The notes under the pieces were generated by a model. That model searched no databases. It was not told the origin of the DNA and was given only the letters and a program-made list of their open reading frames with translations. Shown here in pieces: positions 1-8,012 of a stretch of DNA of 64,000 nucleotides. A program made the translations under genes and the position numbers. Within the stretch, counting starts at the first letter, position 1, and the number at the start of each line of letters is the position of its first letter. The DNA comes from Streptomyces sp. RKND-216 (lineage in GTDB: Bacteria > Actinomycetota > Actinomycetes > Streptomycetales > Streptomycetaceae), in assembly GCF_004795255.1 (NCBI RefSeq), contig NZ_SSBQ01000002.1, forward strand, positions 5,428,001-5,492,000, written 5' to 3'.

Positions 1-582
1 TACGTCGTCAGCCCCGAACTGGCCGAACGGGTCACCGGCTACCACGTGCACCGCGGCGCCCTCGCCTCCATGGAACGCAGACCGCTTCCCGCACCGGACC
101 GGCTCCTCGACGGCGCGCAGCGCGTCGCCGTGATGGAGGCCGTGAACGACCACACCAACATCGGTGCGATCTTCCGCAGCGCTGCGGCCCTGGGCATGGA
201 CGCGGTGCTGCTGTCGCCGTCCTGCGCGGACCCGCTGTACCGGCGCTCGGTGAAGGTCTCGATGGGCGCGGTCTTCTCCGTCCCCTACGCCCGCCTCGAC
301 GCCTGGCCGCAAGGTCTCGACACGGTGCGCGCCGCCGGGTTCGAGGTGCTCGCCCTCACCCCCGGTGGCAGCGCGGAGCCGCTCGGCGAGGTCGCCTCCG
401 TACGGACCGGCGCGCGGGTCGCGCTGCTGCTCGGCGCCGAGGGCGACGGCCTCACACAGCGCGCCCAGCGTGCCGCGGACCGGCGCGTGCGCATCCCCAT
501 GGCGGCCGGCGTGGACTCCCTCAACGTCGCCGCGGCCGCCGCCGTGGCCTTCTACGCGGTGGCCTCCGGCTCCCCCGGGTGA
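1..582 (+). CDS. SpoU/TrmH-family RNA 2'-O-methyltransferase, C-terminal part
   Basis: Frame open from the first base of the window, so the start lies upstream and only the C-terminal catalytic domain (about 193 residues) is seen. The SPOUT signature is complete: motif 1 'NDHTNIGAIFRSAAALGMDA', motif 2 'LLLGAEGDGLT' and motif 3 'VRIPMAAGVDSLNVAAAAAV'. These form the SAM-binding trefoil knot of enzymes that methylate the ribose 2'-OH of tRNA or rRNA. The target nucleotide cannot be told from this part. A GTG at 46 and an ATG at 70 are internal codons, because similarity to the fold reads through them from the left edge. Confidence 0.88.
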   Translation, partial: YVVSPELAERVTGYHVHRGALASMERRPLPAPDRLLDGAQRVAVMEAVNDHTNIGAIFRSAAALGMDAVLLSPSCADPLYRRSVKVSMGAVFSVPYARLDAWPQGLDTVRAAGFEVLALTPGGSAEPLGEVASVRTGARVALLLGAEGDGLTQRAQRAADRRVRIPMAAGVDSLNVAAAAAVAFYAVASGSPG

Positions 583-652
583 CACCGTCGCGGCCGCCCG
601 GTCGGGTCATCCGCTTGACCCTCACGCGGCGTGATGCCGCATCGTCGTCGGC

Positions 653-1768
653 ATGGAGGAACACCTGACCGTGGGCCGCGTGGCCGAGCTGGCCGGCGTG
701 AGCGTCCGCACGCTGCATCACTACGACGAAATCGGTCTCGTGCCGCCGTCCGCGCGGACCGCGACCGGGTACCGGGCCTACTCGGCGGGCGACGTGGAGC
801 GGCTGCGGGAGGTGCTCGGCTACCGGCGGCTGGGCTTCGGCCTGCGGGAGATCGCGGACCTGGTGGACGCCCCGACCACCGACGCGGTCGCCCGCCTGCG
901 CCGACTGCGCGGCCTGCTGCAGGAGCAGCGCGACCGTCTGGCCGCCACGGTGGCGGCCATCGACGAGGAGCTGGAGGCACGAGCGATGGGGATCCGGACG
1001 AAGCCGGAGGATCAACTGACAGTGTTCGGCGCGCAGTTGTACGAATCCATCGGGTCCGCCTACCCGGCGACGCGGCGCACGGAGCGGCGGATCGCCGTGA
1101 GGATCTGGGATGCGCTCGGAGAAGCCCGTACGGTCCTGAATGTCGGGGCCGGCACCGGCTCCTACGAGCCCCCGGACCGCGAGGTCACAGCGGTGGAACC
1201 GTCGGCGGTGATGCGGGCGCAGCGCCCCCCGGGTGCGGCGCCGTGCGTGGCCGCCGGAGCGGAACGCCTGCCTTTCGCCGATCAGTCGTTCGACGCCGCG
1301 ATGGCGGTCAGCACCGTTCACCACTGGGCGGACCCGATCGCCGGGCTGCGCGAGATGCGGCGAGTGGCCCGGCGCGTGGTGGTGTTCACCTACGACGCCG
1401 GCTCGCCGGGCCGACTCGACCGGTTCTGGCTGACCCGCGATTACCTGCCCGAGTTCGCCGGCCTTCTCGTCGGCTGGCCCTCACTGGCCGACATGACCCG
1501 CGCGATCGGGGGCCGCGCCCAGCCGGTGCTGATCCCGTGGGACTGTGCCGACGGCTTCTTCGAGGCCCACTGGCGCAGGCCCGAGGCGTACCTGGAGGAC
1601 CCTGTGCGCCGTGCGGTATCGGTATGGACCAGGGTCGGGCCTCAGGCTGAGCAGCGGGCGGTGGACAGCCTCCGCGACGACCTCTCCTCGGGCCGCTGGG
1701 CCGCACGTCACCGGGACCTCGTCTCCCTCGACGCGGCAGAGCTGGGCCTGCGCCTGCTCGTGGCCTGA
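653..1768 (+). CDS. MerR-type regulator fused to a class I SAM methyltransferase
   Basis: Protein of 371 residues. Residues 1-75 are a MerR winged helix ('TVGRVAELAGVSVRTLHHYD', 'GLVPPSARTATGYRAY'), followed by a helical dimerisation segment ('RLRRLRGLLQEQRDRLAATV'). The linker 'MGIRTKPEDQLTVFG' resembles the junction between the DNA-binding half and the drug-binding TipAS half of TipA-like MerR proteins. Instead of TipAS, residues 140-371 carry a Rossmann methyltransferase with motif I 'VLNVGAGTGSYEP', an acidic post-I segment 'VTAVEPSAVM' and 'FDAAMAVSTVHHWADP'. The reading frame is uninterrupted. ATG 653 is the natural MerR start. A regulator sensing or modifying its own small-molecule ligand is a possible reading but unproven. 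Confidence 0.85.
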   Translation: MEEHLTVGRVAELAGVSVRTLHHYDEIGLVPPSARTATGYRAYSAGDVERLREVLGYRRLGFGLREIADLVDAPTTDAVARLRRLRGLLQEQRDRLAATVAAIDEELEARAMGIRTKPEDQLTVFGAQLYESIGSAYPATRRTERRIAVRIWDALGEARTVLNVGAGTGSYEPPDREVTAVEPSAVMRAQRPPGAAPCVAAGAERLPFADQSFDAAMAVSTVHHWADPIAGLREMRRVARRVVVFTYDAGSPGRLDRFWLTRDYLPEFAGLLVGWPSLADMTRAIGGRAQPVLIPWDCADGFFEAHWRRPEAYLEDPVRRAVSVWTRVGPQAEQRAVDSLRDDLSSGRWAARHRDLVSLDAAELGLRLLVA

Positions 1769-1860
1769 GCCCGTGCGCCGGCACGGCACGAGTCGCCCCA
1801 CGGCTTCACCGGCCACCCCACGGCCATGGCCGGGACGCCGCCGTGCGCGTGGCGGGGGGA

Positions 1861-3099
1861 TCAGCGGGGCGCGGTGGCCGGGGCGGGCCGGGGAGCGCCC
1901 AGCGCGTCGAGGGAGCTCTCGCAGCCCTGGGCCGCCGCGATGCCCAGAGCGACCAGCAGCGTCACCGTGACGAAGACGAAGATCCGCTGCCGCAGCAGCC
2001 GCCGGTCGGGTCCGCCGCCGCGGGCCGCTGGTGCGGGCCGGCCGCCCGAGCGGCCGGCGGTGGCCGGCTTCCGCGCCGGGCCGCCGCGCTGCGCGGACGG
2101 CCGCTGCGCCGGACGCCGTGCCCCCGTGCGCGGCGACGCACCGGTGCGCGACGCCGGACCGCCCCCGTCGTGCTCGGTGCGCTGCCGCGCGTACTCCTCC
2201 GCCCGGGACCCCGTCGGCCGGCGCTGAGCGCGCCCCACCGCGGTCGGCTCCGCCGGCACGGCGGCGTCCGGCAGACCGCGGGCCTCGCGGGCGGCGATTT
2301 CCTTGAGCCGCAGCGAGAGCTGCAACGTGCTCGGCCGCTCCTCGGGGTTCTTCACCAGGCACGCCTCGATGAGCGGGGCGAGCGCCGCGTGCACCCCGTC
2401 CAGGTGCGGTTCCTCGTGGACGACGCGGTAGAGCATGACCTCCGAACTGCCCTGGCCGAAGGGGGAGTCCGCGGTTGCGGCGTAGGCGAGCGTCGCACCG
2501 AGCGAGAACACGTCGGTGGCCGGGGTCACCGCCGCGCCCCGTACCTGCTCGGGAGCGAGAAAACCGGGCGAGCCGACGGCCGTACCCACGTGGGTGAGGG
2601 TGCTCGCTCCCGTGGCCCACGCGATGCCGAAGTCGATGATGCGCGGGCCCTTGGGGGACAGCAGGATGTTGGACGGCTTCACGTCGCGGTGCACGACCCC
2701 CGCTTCGTGTACGGCGACCAGCCCTTCCGCGAGGGCGGCGCCGACGGATGCGACCTGCGAGGCGGGCAGTGGGCCCTCCTCGGTCACCTTGTCGTGGAGG
2801 GAGGGGCCGGGCACGTACTGCGTGGCGAACCACGGACGCCCGGCGTCCAGGTCCGCGGCGACCAGCCGGGCCGTGCATCCCCCGCGGATCCGTCGCGCGG
2901 CAGACACCTCCCGGGCGAACCGGGACCGGAACTCCTGGTCCTCGGCCAGGTCGGGCCGGATGACCTTCAGTGCCACGCGCTGGCCCCGCTTGTCCGACCC
3001 CAGGTAGACGACGCCCATTCCGCCGGCCCCCAGCCGCCGGTGCAGCCGGAACGAGCCGACGACTCGCGGGTCCTCGCGCCGGAGCCGCATCATCGCCAT
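1861..3099 (-). CDS. Ser/Thr protein kinase with C-terminal membrane anchor
   Basis: Hanks-type kinase of 412 residues. The glycine loop 'GAGGMGVVYLG' (residues 24-34), catalytic Lys45 in 'VALKVI', the catalytic loop 'HRDVKPSN' (Asp139), the DFG motif (Asp156) and the APE segment are all intact, so it should be active. After the domain (to about residue 275) comes a basic, Ala/Pro-rich juxtamembrane stretch and one membrane segment ('VFVTVTLLVALGIAAA') with a short outer tail. There are no PASTA repeats. The ATG at 3099 has a strong GGAGG about 12 bases upstream; longer starts have no support. Substrate unknown. Confidence 0.9.
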   Translation of the reverse strand: MAMMRLRREDPRVVGSFRLHRRLGAGGMGVVYLGSDKRGQRVALKVIRPDLAEDQEFRSRFAREVSAARRIRGGCTARLVAADLDAGRPWFATQYVPGPSLHDKVTEEGPLPASQVASVGAALAEGLVAVHEAGVVHRDVKPSNILLSPKGPRIIDFGIAWATGASTLTHVGTAVGSPGFLAPEQVRGAAVTPATDVFSLGATLAYAATADSPFGQGSSEVMLYRVVHEEPHLDGVHAALAPLIEACLVKNPEERPSTLQLSLRLKEIAAREARGLPDAAVPAEPTAVGRAQRRPTGSRAEEYARQRTEHDGGGPASRTGASPRTGARRPAQRPSAQRGGPARKPATAGRSGGRPAPAARGGGPDRRLLRQRIFVFVTVTLLVALGIAAAQGCESSLDALGAPRPAPATAPR

Positions 3100-3687
3100 A
3101 GTCGTTCCCCTACCTCCGGTGGGAGACCCCAACCGCCGCCGTCCTGCTGACGAGGACAGCTTACGGACTACGGGCGCCCGGCAACGAGAGGCGGCACACG
3201 TGCCGTCAGACTCCGTGTCAGTACGGGCCGGTGGCCTTCTCCGCCGTTCCCTGGCCCGGCCGAGCCGTCCCCCGCGGCCGCCCTGCGTCCCAACTGCCGC
3301 GCGCATGACTTCTTCTGACAGGTCGTCGTCTTGGCATCGCGCGACTCCGGTGTCTCCGTACCGCCGGGCCCTCCGCCCTCCCGGTGGCCTTGATCCGCCG
3401 CTTCCGTGAGCGAAGTCACCGACGGCGACGCTCCCCCGGCAGCAGGAGGTGACCCGCACGTCCTGGCCCTGCCCCTCCGGGAGACCCCCGACCTGGCGCG
3501 ACGCGTCTCCACCCAGGGGAGTAGTCCACCGCCTGCGCCGTCATCCTGCGGGAGGCCCCGCAGTCGGTACGCGGGCATGACGCACCCGCTCCCTCCCGCG
3601 CCTAGTGTGGTTTTCCTGCGGCGGGCGAACGTACTCGTCCCCCGAGGTCAGACGCCCGCCGCCCCGAACCGGACAGGAGCTGGAGCC
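3100..3687. other. 588-base intergenic region
   Basis: Lies between the divergent kinase gene and a small membrane-protein gene. Open frames exist on both strands, but their translations are Arg/Pro/Gly-rich, without recognisable motifs, and look like GC-driven shadows. The right end holds a purine-rich ribosome binding region for the gene at 3688. No RNA gene or repeat was recognised. Confidence 0.5.
3158..3184 (-). promoter_or_regulatory. Weak candidate promoter of the kinase gene
   Basis: On the minus strand, TTGCCG (3184-3179) and TAAGCT (3163-3158) resemble -35 and -10 boxes of the housekeeping sigma factor. The spacer is 15 bases, shorter than the usual 17-19, so this is a low-confidence suggestion. 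It would give a leader of about 50 bases containing the GGAGG in front of the ATG at 3099. Confidence 0.25.
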
Positions 3688-3900
3688 ATGGCGCACACAG
3701 CAGGGCGTACGGCGTCCCGGGTGCAGGGACGACTGGCGGCGGCGACGTCCGCCTTCGGCGCCCGCCGCGGCGGCCGCCGGCATCCCGTTGCCGCCGCCGT
3801 CATGGTCCTTCCGATGGCCCTGCTCCTCGCCGTCGTCTTCGGCGGCGTGGAGGCGGTCGTCACCCAGGCGTCGTCCGTGGCCGGAATACTGGGGCGCTGA
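3688..3900 (+). CDS. Small single-pass membrane protein, unknown
   Basis: Encodes 70 residues: a basic N-terminal half ('GARRGGRRH') followed by one hydrophobic helix ('VAAAVMVLPMALLLAVVFGG') and a short tail. The basic side suggests an N-in orientation. The frame stays open upstream to 3406, but that part is low-complexity; the ATG at 3688 has 'GGAGC' six bases upstream and begins the ordered sequence. Function not recognised. A strong hairpin follows at 3987-4018. Confidence 0.55.
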   Translation: MAHTAGRTASRVQGRLAAATSAFGARRGGRRHPVAAAVMVLPMALLLAVVFGGVEAVVTQASSVAGILGR

Positions 3901-3986
3901 GGCGCCCCGGGGCTCGGGAGAGCGGCCCGAGCCGGGGACAGCCGGCCATCAGCCCCGTGGGGACGGGGGTGCGGCGGACGGCAGAT

Positions 3987-4018
3987 GAGCCCGGGCAGCT
4001 GGGGAGCTGCCCGGGCTC
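3987..4018 (+). terminator. Hairpin terminator candidate
   Basis: A perfect 14-bp stem (3987-4000 with 4005-4018, left arm GAGCCCGGGCAGCT) closed by a GGGG loop. There is no T-run, as is common for Streptomyces hairpin terminators. It lies between the small membrane-protein gene and the phosphotransferase gene. Confidence 0.6.
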
Positions 4019-4072
4019 CACGCCGTCCAGGCCCGTGCCGTCCGTCGCGGCCGCCGCGTACGATCCGTGCGC

Positions 4073-5110
4073 ATGCAGCAGCACGCCCCGTCTCCTCCGC
4101 CGTCCCGCCCGTCGCCGGCCGCGGAGCTCGCCGCCCTTCTGCCCCCGCCGCGCCGGGAGCCCGTGCTGCTCGCCGACCGCCCCGACGGCACGGTCGTCCG
4201 TGCCGGGGGAGCGGTGGCGAAGGCCCACGCGCCCGACGTGGACCCGTCCGCGCTCGCCGTACGGCTGCGGGTCGCCGCCGACCCCGCCCTGCGCGGCGTC
4301 CTGCTGCCGCCGCTGTGCCCGGCACCGGTCGGCCTGCTCCACGACGGGCGTCCGGCCACGGCCTGGCCGTACGGCGTCCCCGTCGACCCGGCCGATCCGG
4401 AGGCGGCGCCGTGGGAGGAGGCCGGGACGCTTCTTGCCCGGCTGCACACCGCGCCGCACGACGAGATCGCCCGCCGTCACGGTCCGCTGCCGCCGATGCG
4501 CGGCCCCCTCAAGGCGGCGGCCGCCGTGACGCGGATGCGCGCCGCCCAGGCGGCTGATGCCGCGCCCGCTGCTCCGGTCGCGCCCGTCGGCGGGACGACG
4601 GGCCGCGCCGCACCGGAGGATGCGCACGCCTCGCTGGACGCCGCGCGCCACGCGGTGGAAGGCGCCTGGGCGCGGTTGCCCGCCTGGTGCCGCGCGGAGG
4701 CCGCGCCGCCCCCGGGTCGGCCCCGGGCGCTGTGCCACGGCGACTTCCACCTCGGTCAACTCGTCCGCCACCCCCCGCCGGAGGGCCGGTGGCAGCTCAT
4801 CGACATCGACGACCTCGGGCTCGGAGACCCCGCCTGGGACCTGGCACGGCCCGCCGCCTGGTTCGCCGCCGGGCTGTTGCCGCCCGCCGCCTGGGAGCGG
4901 CTGCTCTTGGGCTACCTCGCCGTCCGCCGCCCGCCGGTGGACGACCTGTGGGACTGGCTCGACGAGCCCGCGCGGGCTCTCACGGTGCAGACCGCGGCGG
5001 TCGCCGTGGCCAAGGCGACACCGGAGGTGCGGGCCCTCGACGTGGACGAGCGCGCGCTCGTCGAGGCTTGTTGCAGAATCGTCGAACTCCCCTGCCCCGC
5101 CCGGCCGTAG
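4073..5110 (+). CDS. Aminoglycoside phosphotransferase-fold protein
   Basis: Protein of 345 residues with the APH/choline-kinase C-lobe: the Brenner motif 'LCHGDFHLGQL' (catalytic Asp) and the metal-binding 'LIDIDDLGLGDPAWDLARPA'. The N-lobe is less conserved but has 'GAVAKAHAP', a possible ATP-binding Lys. Such proteins phosphorylate aminoglycosides, macrolides, sugars or other small alcohols, and the substrate here cannot be named. A GTG lies two codons before the chosen ATG and is equally possible. The gene stands alone between a terminator and the zinc-ribbon gene. Confidence 0.8.
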   Translation: MQQHAPSPPPSRPSPAAELAALLPPPRREPVLLADRPDGTVVRAGGAVAKAHAPDVDPSALAVRLRVAADPALRGVLLPPLCPAPVGLLHDGRPATAWPYGVPVDPADPEAAPWEEAGTLLARLHTAPHDEIARRHGPLPPMRGPLKAAAAVTRMRAAQAADAAPAAPVAPVGGTTGRAAPEDAHASLDAARHAVEGAWARLPAWCRAEAAPPPGRPRALCHGDFHLGQLVRHPPPEGRWQLIDIDDLGLGDPAWDLARPAAWFAAGLLPPAAWERLLLGYLAVRRPPVDDLWDWLDEPARALTVQTAAVAVAKATPEVRALDVDERALVEACCRIVELPCPARP

Positions 5111-5155
5111 GCTGGGGGATCCAGTGAAACGACAGGCGAGGAGTTGACGCAGACG

Positions 5156-5434
5156 ATGCAGTGTCCCAAGTGTCGTGCGCCGATGCAGACCTACAACCGC
5201 AACGGCGTGCAGATCGAGCAGTGCAGCGGATGCCGGGGGATCTTCCTCGACTACGGGGAGCTCGAGGCGCTGAGTCGCTTCGAGTCGCAGTGGTCGGGCC
5301 AGGCGCCGCCGCCGGCGCCGCCCGCCGCCCCCGTACCGCAGTCCTACCCGGCCGCACCCGCCTGGGGCGCTCCGCACCACGGCCATCGCGGACACGGCCA
5401 CCGCGGCTTCGGCAGGATGCTCTTCTCCTCCTGA
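5156..5434 (+). CDS. TFIIB-type zinc-ribbon protein
   Basis: A 92-residue protein. The N-terminus carries one zinc ribbon made of 'CPKC' (Cys3, Cys6) and 'CSGCRGIFLDYGELE' about 20 residues later, the signature of small zf-TFIIB proteins. The rest is a Pro/Ala-rich linker and a Gly/His-rich tail ('HHGHRGHGHRGFGRM'), which might also bind metal. The ATG at 5156 gives the family's usual start 'MQCPKC'; GAGGAG lies at 5138-5143, a rather long 12 bases upstream. A TTG at 5144 is too close to that site. Biological role unknown. Confidence 0.8.
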   Translation: MQCPKCRAPMQTYNRNGVQIEQCSGCRGIFLDYGELEALSRFESQWSGQAPPPAPPAAPVPQSYPAAPAWGAPHHGHRGHGHRGFGRMLFSS

Positions 5435-5448
5435 CGCCCCGGAACGAC

Positions 5449-5480
5449 GACAGCCCCCGGCCGAAAAGCCGAGGGCTGTC
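5449..5480. terminator. Bidirectional terminator hairpin
   Basis: Stem 5449-5461 with 5468-5480 (left arm GACAGCCCCCGGC), 13 positions with one C-A mismatch and loop CGAAAA. It separates the plus-strand zinc-ribbon gene from the minus-strand tRNA cluster and can serve both. Confidence 0.65.
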
Positions 5481-5488
5481 ATGACGCG

Positions 5489-5560
5489 TGGACGATACTG
5501 GGATCGAACCAGTGACCTCTTCCGTGTCAGGGAAGCGCTCTCCCGCTGAGCTAATCGTCC
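5489..5560 (-). tRNA. tRNA-Val (GAC), copy 1
   Basis: A 72-base cloverleaf with acceptor GGACGAT/ATCGTCC, discriminator A, and anticodon stem CTTCC/GGAAG around loop CTGACAC, giving anticodon GAC. The T arm is CTGG-TTCGATC-CCAG. CCA is not encoded. It is the last gene of a minus-strand cluster Gly-Cys-Val-Val-Val. Its body is identical to copies 2 and 3 except for one T-loop base and, against copy 2, the acceptor stem. Confidence 0.95.
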
Positions 5561-5570
5561 GGGACATGCG

Positions 5571-5642
5571 TGCGCGATACTGGGATTGAACCAGTGACCT
5601 CTTCCGTGTCAGGGAAGCGCTCTCCCGCTGAGCTAATCGCGC
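5571..5642 (-). tRNA. tRNA-Val (GAC), copy 2
   Basis: A 72-base cloverleaf with acceptor GCGCGAT/ATCGCGC, discriminator A and anticodon GAC. The acceptor stem differs from the neighbouring copies at paired positions, so base pairing is kept. The T loop reads TTCAATC. No encoded CCA. It lies only 10 bases from copy 1, so the two are probably cotranscribed. Confidence 0.95.
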
Positions 5643-5690
5643 GGGACCGTCACCCCCACCGCCCGCGAGGGCGGCGGAGTGCAGGACCAG

Positions 5691-5762
5691 TGGACGATAC
5701 TGGGATTGAACCAGTGACCTCTTCCGTGTCAGGGAAGCGCTCTCCCGCTGAGCTAATCGTCC
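5691..5762 (-). tRNA. tRNA-Val (GAC), copy 3
   Basis: A 72-base cloverleaf with acceptor GGACGAT/ATCGTCC and anticodon GAC. It equals copy 1 except for the T-loop base (TTCAATC here). No encoded CCA. One base separates it from the tRNA-Cys gene, so both must come from one precursor. Confidence 0.95.
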
Positions 5763-5763
5763 G

Positions 5764-5834
5764 AGGTGGAGACGGGATTTGAACCCGTGTAGACGGCTTT
5801 GCAGGCCGTTGCCTCGCCTCTCGGCCACTCCACC
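5764..5834 (-). tRNA. tRNA-Cys (GCA)
   Basis: A 71-base cloverleaf with acceptor GGTGGAG/CTCCACC, anticodon GCA in loop CTGCAAA, and the T73 discriminator that cysteinyl-tRNA synthetase requires. T arm GGGTTCAAATCCC. No encoded CCA. Sits between tRNA-Gly and the tRNA-Val copies. Confidence 0.95.
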
Positions 5835-5860
5835 ATGACGGGGACGCAGGGCCCCATCCG

Positions 5861-5933
5861 AGCGGACGACGAGATTCGAACTCGCGACCCTCACCTTGGC
5901 AAGGTGATGCTCTACCAACTGAGCCACGTCCGC
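5861..5933 (-). tRNA. tRNA-Gly (GCC)
   Basis: A 73-base cloverleaf with acceptor GCGGACG/CGTCCGC, anticodon GCC in loop TTGCCAA and discriminator T73, as in bacterial glycine tRNAs. No encoded CCA. It is the first gene of the minus-strand tRNA cluster, divergent from pabB. Confidence 0.95.
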
Positions 5934-6086
5934 GTGGGTCTCCACCAGGCCGCGCGCCCGGAAGCCACCCGCCTCCGGCCCACTTCCGCGACCCGGCGAC
6001 GTGGTGAACTCTATCGGATTCCGGGCCAGGCTCAAATTCCGTTTGCGCAGCGTGGCCGCTCAGGCGCGCCTCCTACACTCGTACGC

Positions 6087-7190
6087 GTGCACGATCTGCC
6101 GCCTCTCGCCCGCTTCGGCGGTCTCCTCGCCACGGACCTGCGCGAGGTCACCGGTGACCCCGAGGCCCTCGACTCCCGGGGCTGGTGGGCCGTCGTCGCG
6201 GACTTCGAGGGCGGGCTGACCTGTGCCCGCTTCGGTGACGTCCGGTCCGATCCGGCCCGTTCCCGGCGCCCGCACCACGCCCGCTGGCGGGGGCCCGCCC
6301 CCGGGGACTGGACCAGCTCCCTGGACCGCGCCGGCTACACCGCGGGCGTCCGCCGTATCCGCGAGCACATCGCCGCCGGCGACGTCTACCAGGCCAACCT
6401 CTGCCGCATCCTGACTGCCCCGCTCCCCGACCCGCGGCTCGAAGCATCCGACGTCGACGCCTTCGGCGCGCTCCTCGCTGCCGGGAACCCGGCGCCGTAC
6501 GCGGGCACCGTCCGCCTCCCCGCCCACGGCGTCGAGGTCGCCACCGCCTCCCCGGAGCTCTACCTGCGGCGCGAGGGGGACACGGTCACCTCCGGCCCGA
6601 TCAAGGGAACCGGCCGCACCGCCGCCGACCTGCTGGAGAAGGACCACGCCGAGAACGTGATGATCGTCGACCTGGTCCGCAACGACCTCGGCCGGGTCTG
6701 CGCCACCGGTTCGGTGACCGTCCCCGACCTGTGTGCGGTAGAAGCGCACCCCGGGCTCGTCCACCTGGTCTCCACCGTTCGCGGCCGGATCGCCGACGCC
6801 GGTGACGGCCGCACCTGGGCCCGGCTCCTGGACGGCACCTTCCCGGCCGGCTCGGTCACCGGCGCCCCCAAGCGCAGCGCGCTGGACGTCATCCGCTCGC
6901 TGGAGACCGCGCCGCGCGGCCCGTACTGCGGCGGCGTCGGGTGGGTCGACGCCGACCGGGGAACGGGTGAACTCGCCGTCGGGATACGTACGTTCTGGAT
7001 CGACCGTGCCCACCCGGCCGGGCCCGTGCTGCGTTTCGGCACCGGGGCCGGCATCACCTGGGACTCCGCCCCGGAGCGGGAATGGGCGGAGACCGAGCTC
7101 AAGGCATCCCGGCTGCTCGCGGTAGCGTCGGGTACAGGCCCGGCGGAGCCCGTACCGGGCAACCGGCAGGAGGAGAGGACCACCACGTGA
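6087..7190 (+). CDS. pabB: Aminodeoxychorismate synthase component I
   Basis: A 367-residue chorismate-binding enzyme that turns chorismate and ammonia into 4-amino-4-deoxychorismate for folate. The conserved nucleophile region 'SGPIKGTGRT' (Lys173), 'MIVDLVRNDLGRVC' and 'GSVTGAPKRSALDVI' are intact. There is no fused glutamine amidotransferase, so a separate PabA-type subunit must come from elsewhere. The GTG at 6087 is the start that matches the family; the frame runs further upstream only through the tRNA region. It overlaps pabC by four bases, implying coupled translation. Confidence 0.9.
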   Translation: MHDLPPLARFGGLLATDLREVTGDPEALDSRGWWAVVADFEGGLTCARFGDVRSDPARSRRPHHARWRGPAPGDWTSSLDRAGYTAGVRRIREHIAAGDVYQANLCRILTAPLPDPRLEASDVDAFGALLAAGNPAPYAGTVRLPAHGVEVATASPELYLRREGDTVTSGPIKGTGRTAADLLEKDHAENVMIVDLVRNDLGRVCATGSVTVPDLCAVEAHPGLVHLVSTVRGRIADAGDGRTWARLLDGTFPAGSVTGAPKRSALDVIRSLETAPRGPYCGGVGWVDADRGTGELAVGIRTFWIDRAHPAGPVLRFGTGAGITWDSAPEREWAETELKASRLLAVASGTGPAEPVPGNRQEERTTT

Positions 7191-8008
7191 GGATCTGGCT
7201 CGACGGCTCCCTGCGGGAGGTCGACGACGCACGCGTCTCCGTGTTCGACCACGGCCTGACCGTCGGCGACGGCGTCTTCGAGACGGTCAAGGCCACCGAC
7301 GGCGTCCCCTTCGCCCTCACCCGCCACCTCGACCGGCTCGCCGTCTCCGCCCGAGGCATGGGCCTGCCCGCACCCGACCTGGACGAGGTCCGCCGTGCCT
7401 GTGCGGCCGTACTCGACGGCAATCCGATGCCGCTCGGCCGCCTGCGTATCACCTACACCGGCGGACACTCGCCGCTCGGCTCCGACCGCGGTGACGCCGG
7501 CCCCACCCTGGTCGTCGCGCTCGGCGAGGCCGCACGCCGGCCGGACACCACGGCCGTCGTCACCGTCCCCTGGACGCGCAACGAGCACGGCGCCCTGGCC
7601 GGCCTCAAGACCACGTCCTACGGTGAGAACGTCATCGCCCTCGCCCGTGCCCGGCAGGACGGCGCCACCGAGGCGCTGTTCGCCAACACCGCCGGCCGGC
7701 TGTGCGAGGGGACCGGTTCGAACGTCTTCGTCGTCCTGGACGGCGAACTGCACACCCCGCCGCTCACCTCCGGCTGCCTGGCGGGCATCACCCGCGCCCT
7801 GGTCGCCGAGTGGTCCGGCGCCCGCGAGACCGACCTCCCGATGGACGTCCTGGACCGCGCCGACGAGATCTTTTTGACCTCCTCACTGCGCGATGTGCAG
7901 GCCGTCCACCGCGTCGGGCCCCGCGCCCTGGGCGCCGCCCCCGGGCCGGTCACCGCCAAGGCCATGCGGCTCTTCGAGGAGCGCTCCGCCGCCGTCCCGG
8001 AGCCGTGA
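7187..8008 (+). CDS. pabC: 4-amino-4-deoxychorismate lyase
   Basis: A 273-residue fold-type IV PLP enzyme that releases p-aminobenzoate and pyruvate from aminodeoxychorismate. Seen are the family opening 'DHGLTVGDGVFETVKA', the PLP Lys in 'GLKTTSYGENVIAL', 'ANTAGRLCEGTGSNVF' and the phosphate-binding 'TSGCLAGITRALV'. The GTG at 7187 overlaps the pabB stop as GTGA and has GGAGGAGAGG upstream. Related branched-chain or D-amino acid aminotransferases look alike, but the pabB partner settles the role. Confidence 0.88.
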   Translation: MRIWLDGSLREVDDARVSVFDHGLTVGDGVFETVKATDGVPFALTRHLDRLAVSARGMGLPAPDLDEVRRACAAVLDGNPMPLGRLRITYTGGHSPLGSDRGDAGPTLVVALGEAARRPDTTAVVTVPWTRNEHGALAGLKTTSYGENVIALARARQDGATEALFANTAGRLCEGTGSNVFVVLDGELHTPPLTSGCLAGITRALVAEWSGARETDLPMDVLDRADEIFLTSSLRDVQAVHRVGPRALGAAPGPVTAKAMRLFEERSAAVPEP

Positions 8009-8012
8009 GCAG

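Noticed and set aside
3406..3900. A 164-residue open frame ending at 3900
   Set aside because: Only the last 70 residues look like protein; the upstream part is low-complexity and the ATG at 3688 has the ribosome binding site.
5489..5762. Three near-identical 72-base repeats that could be taken for a CRISPR or other repeat array
   Set aside because: Each repeat folds into a full tRNA-Val(GAC) cloverleaf; spacers differ in length (10 and 48 bases) and there are no cas genes.
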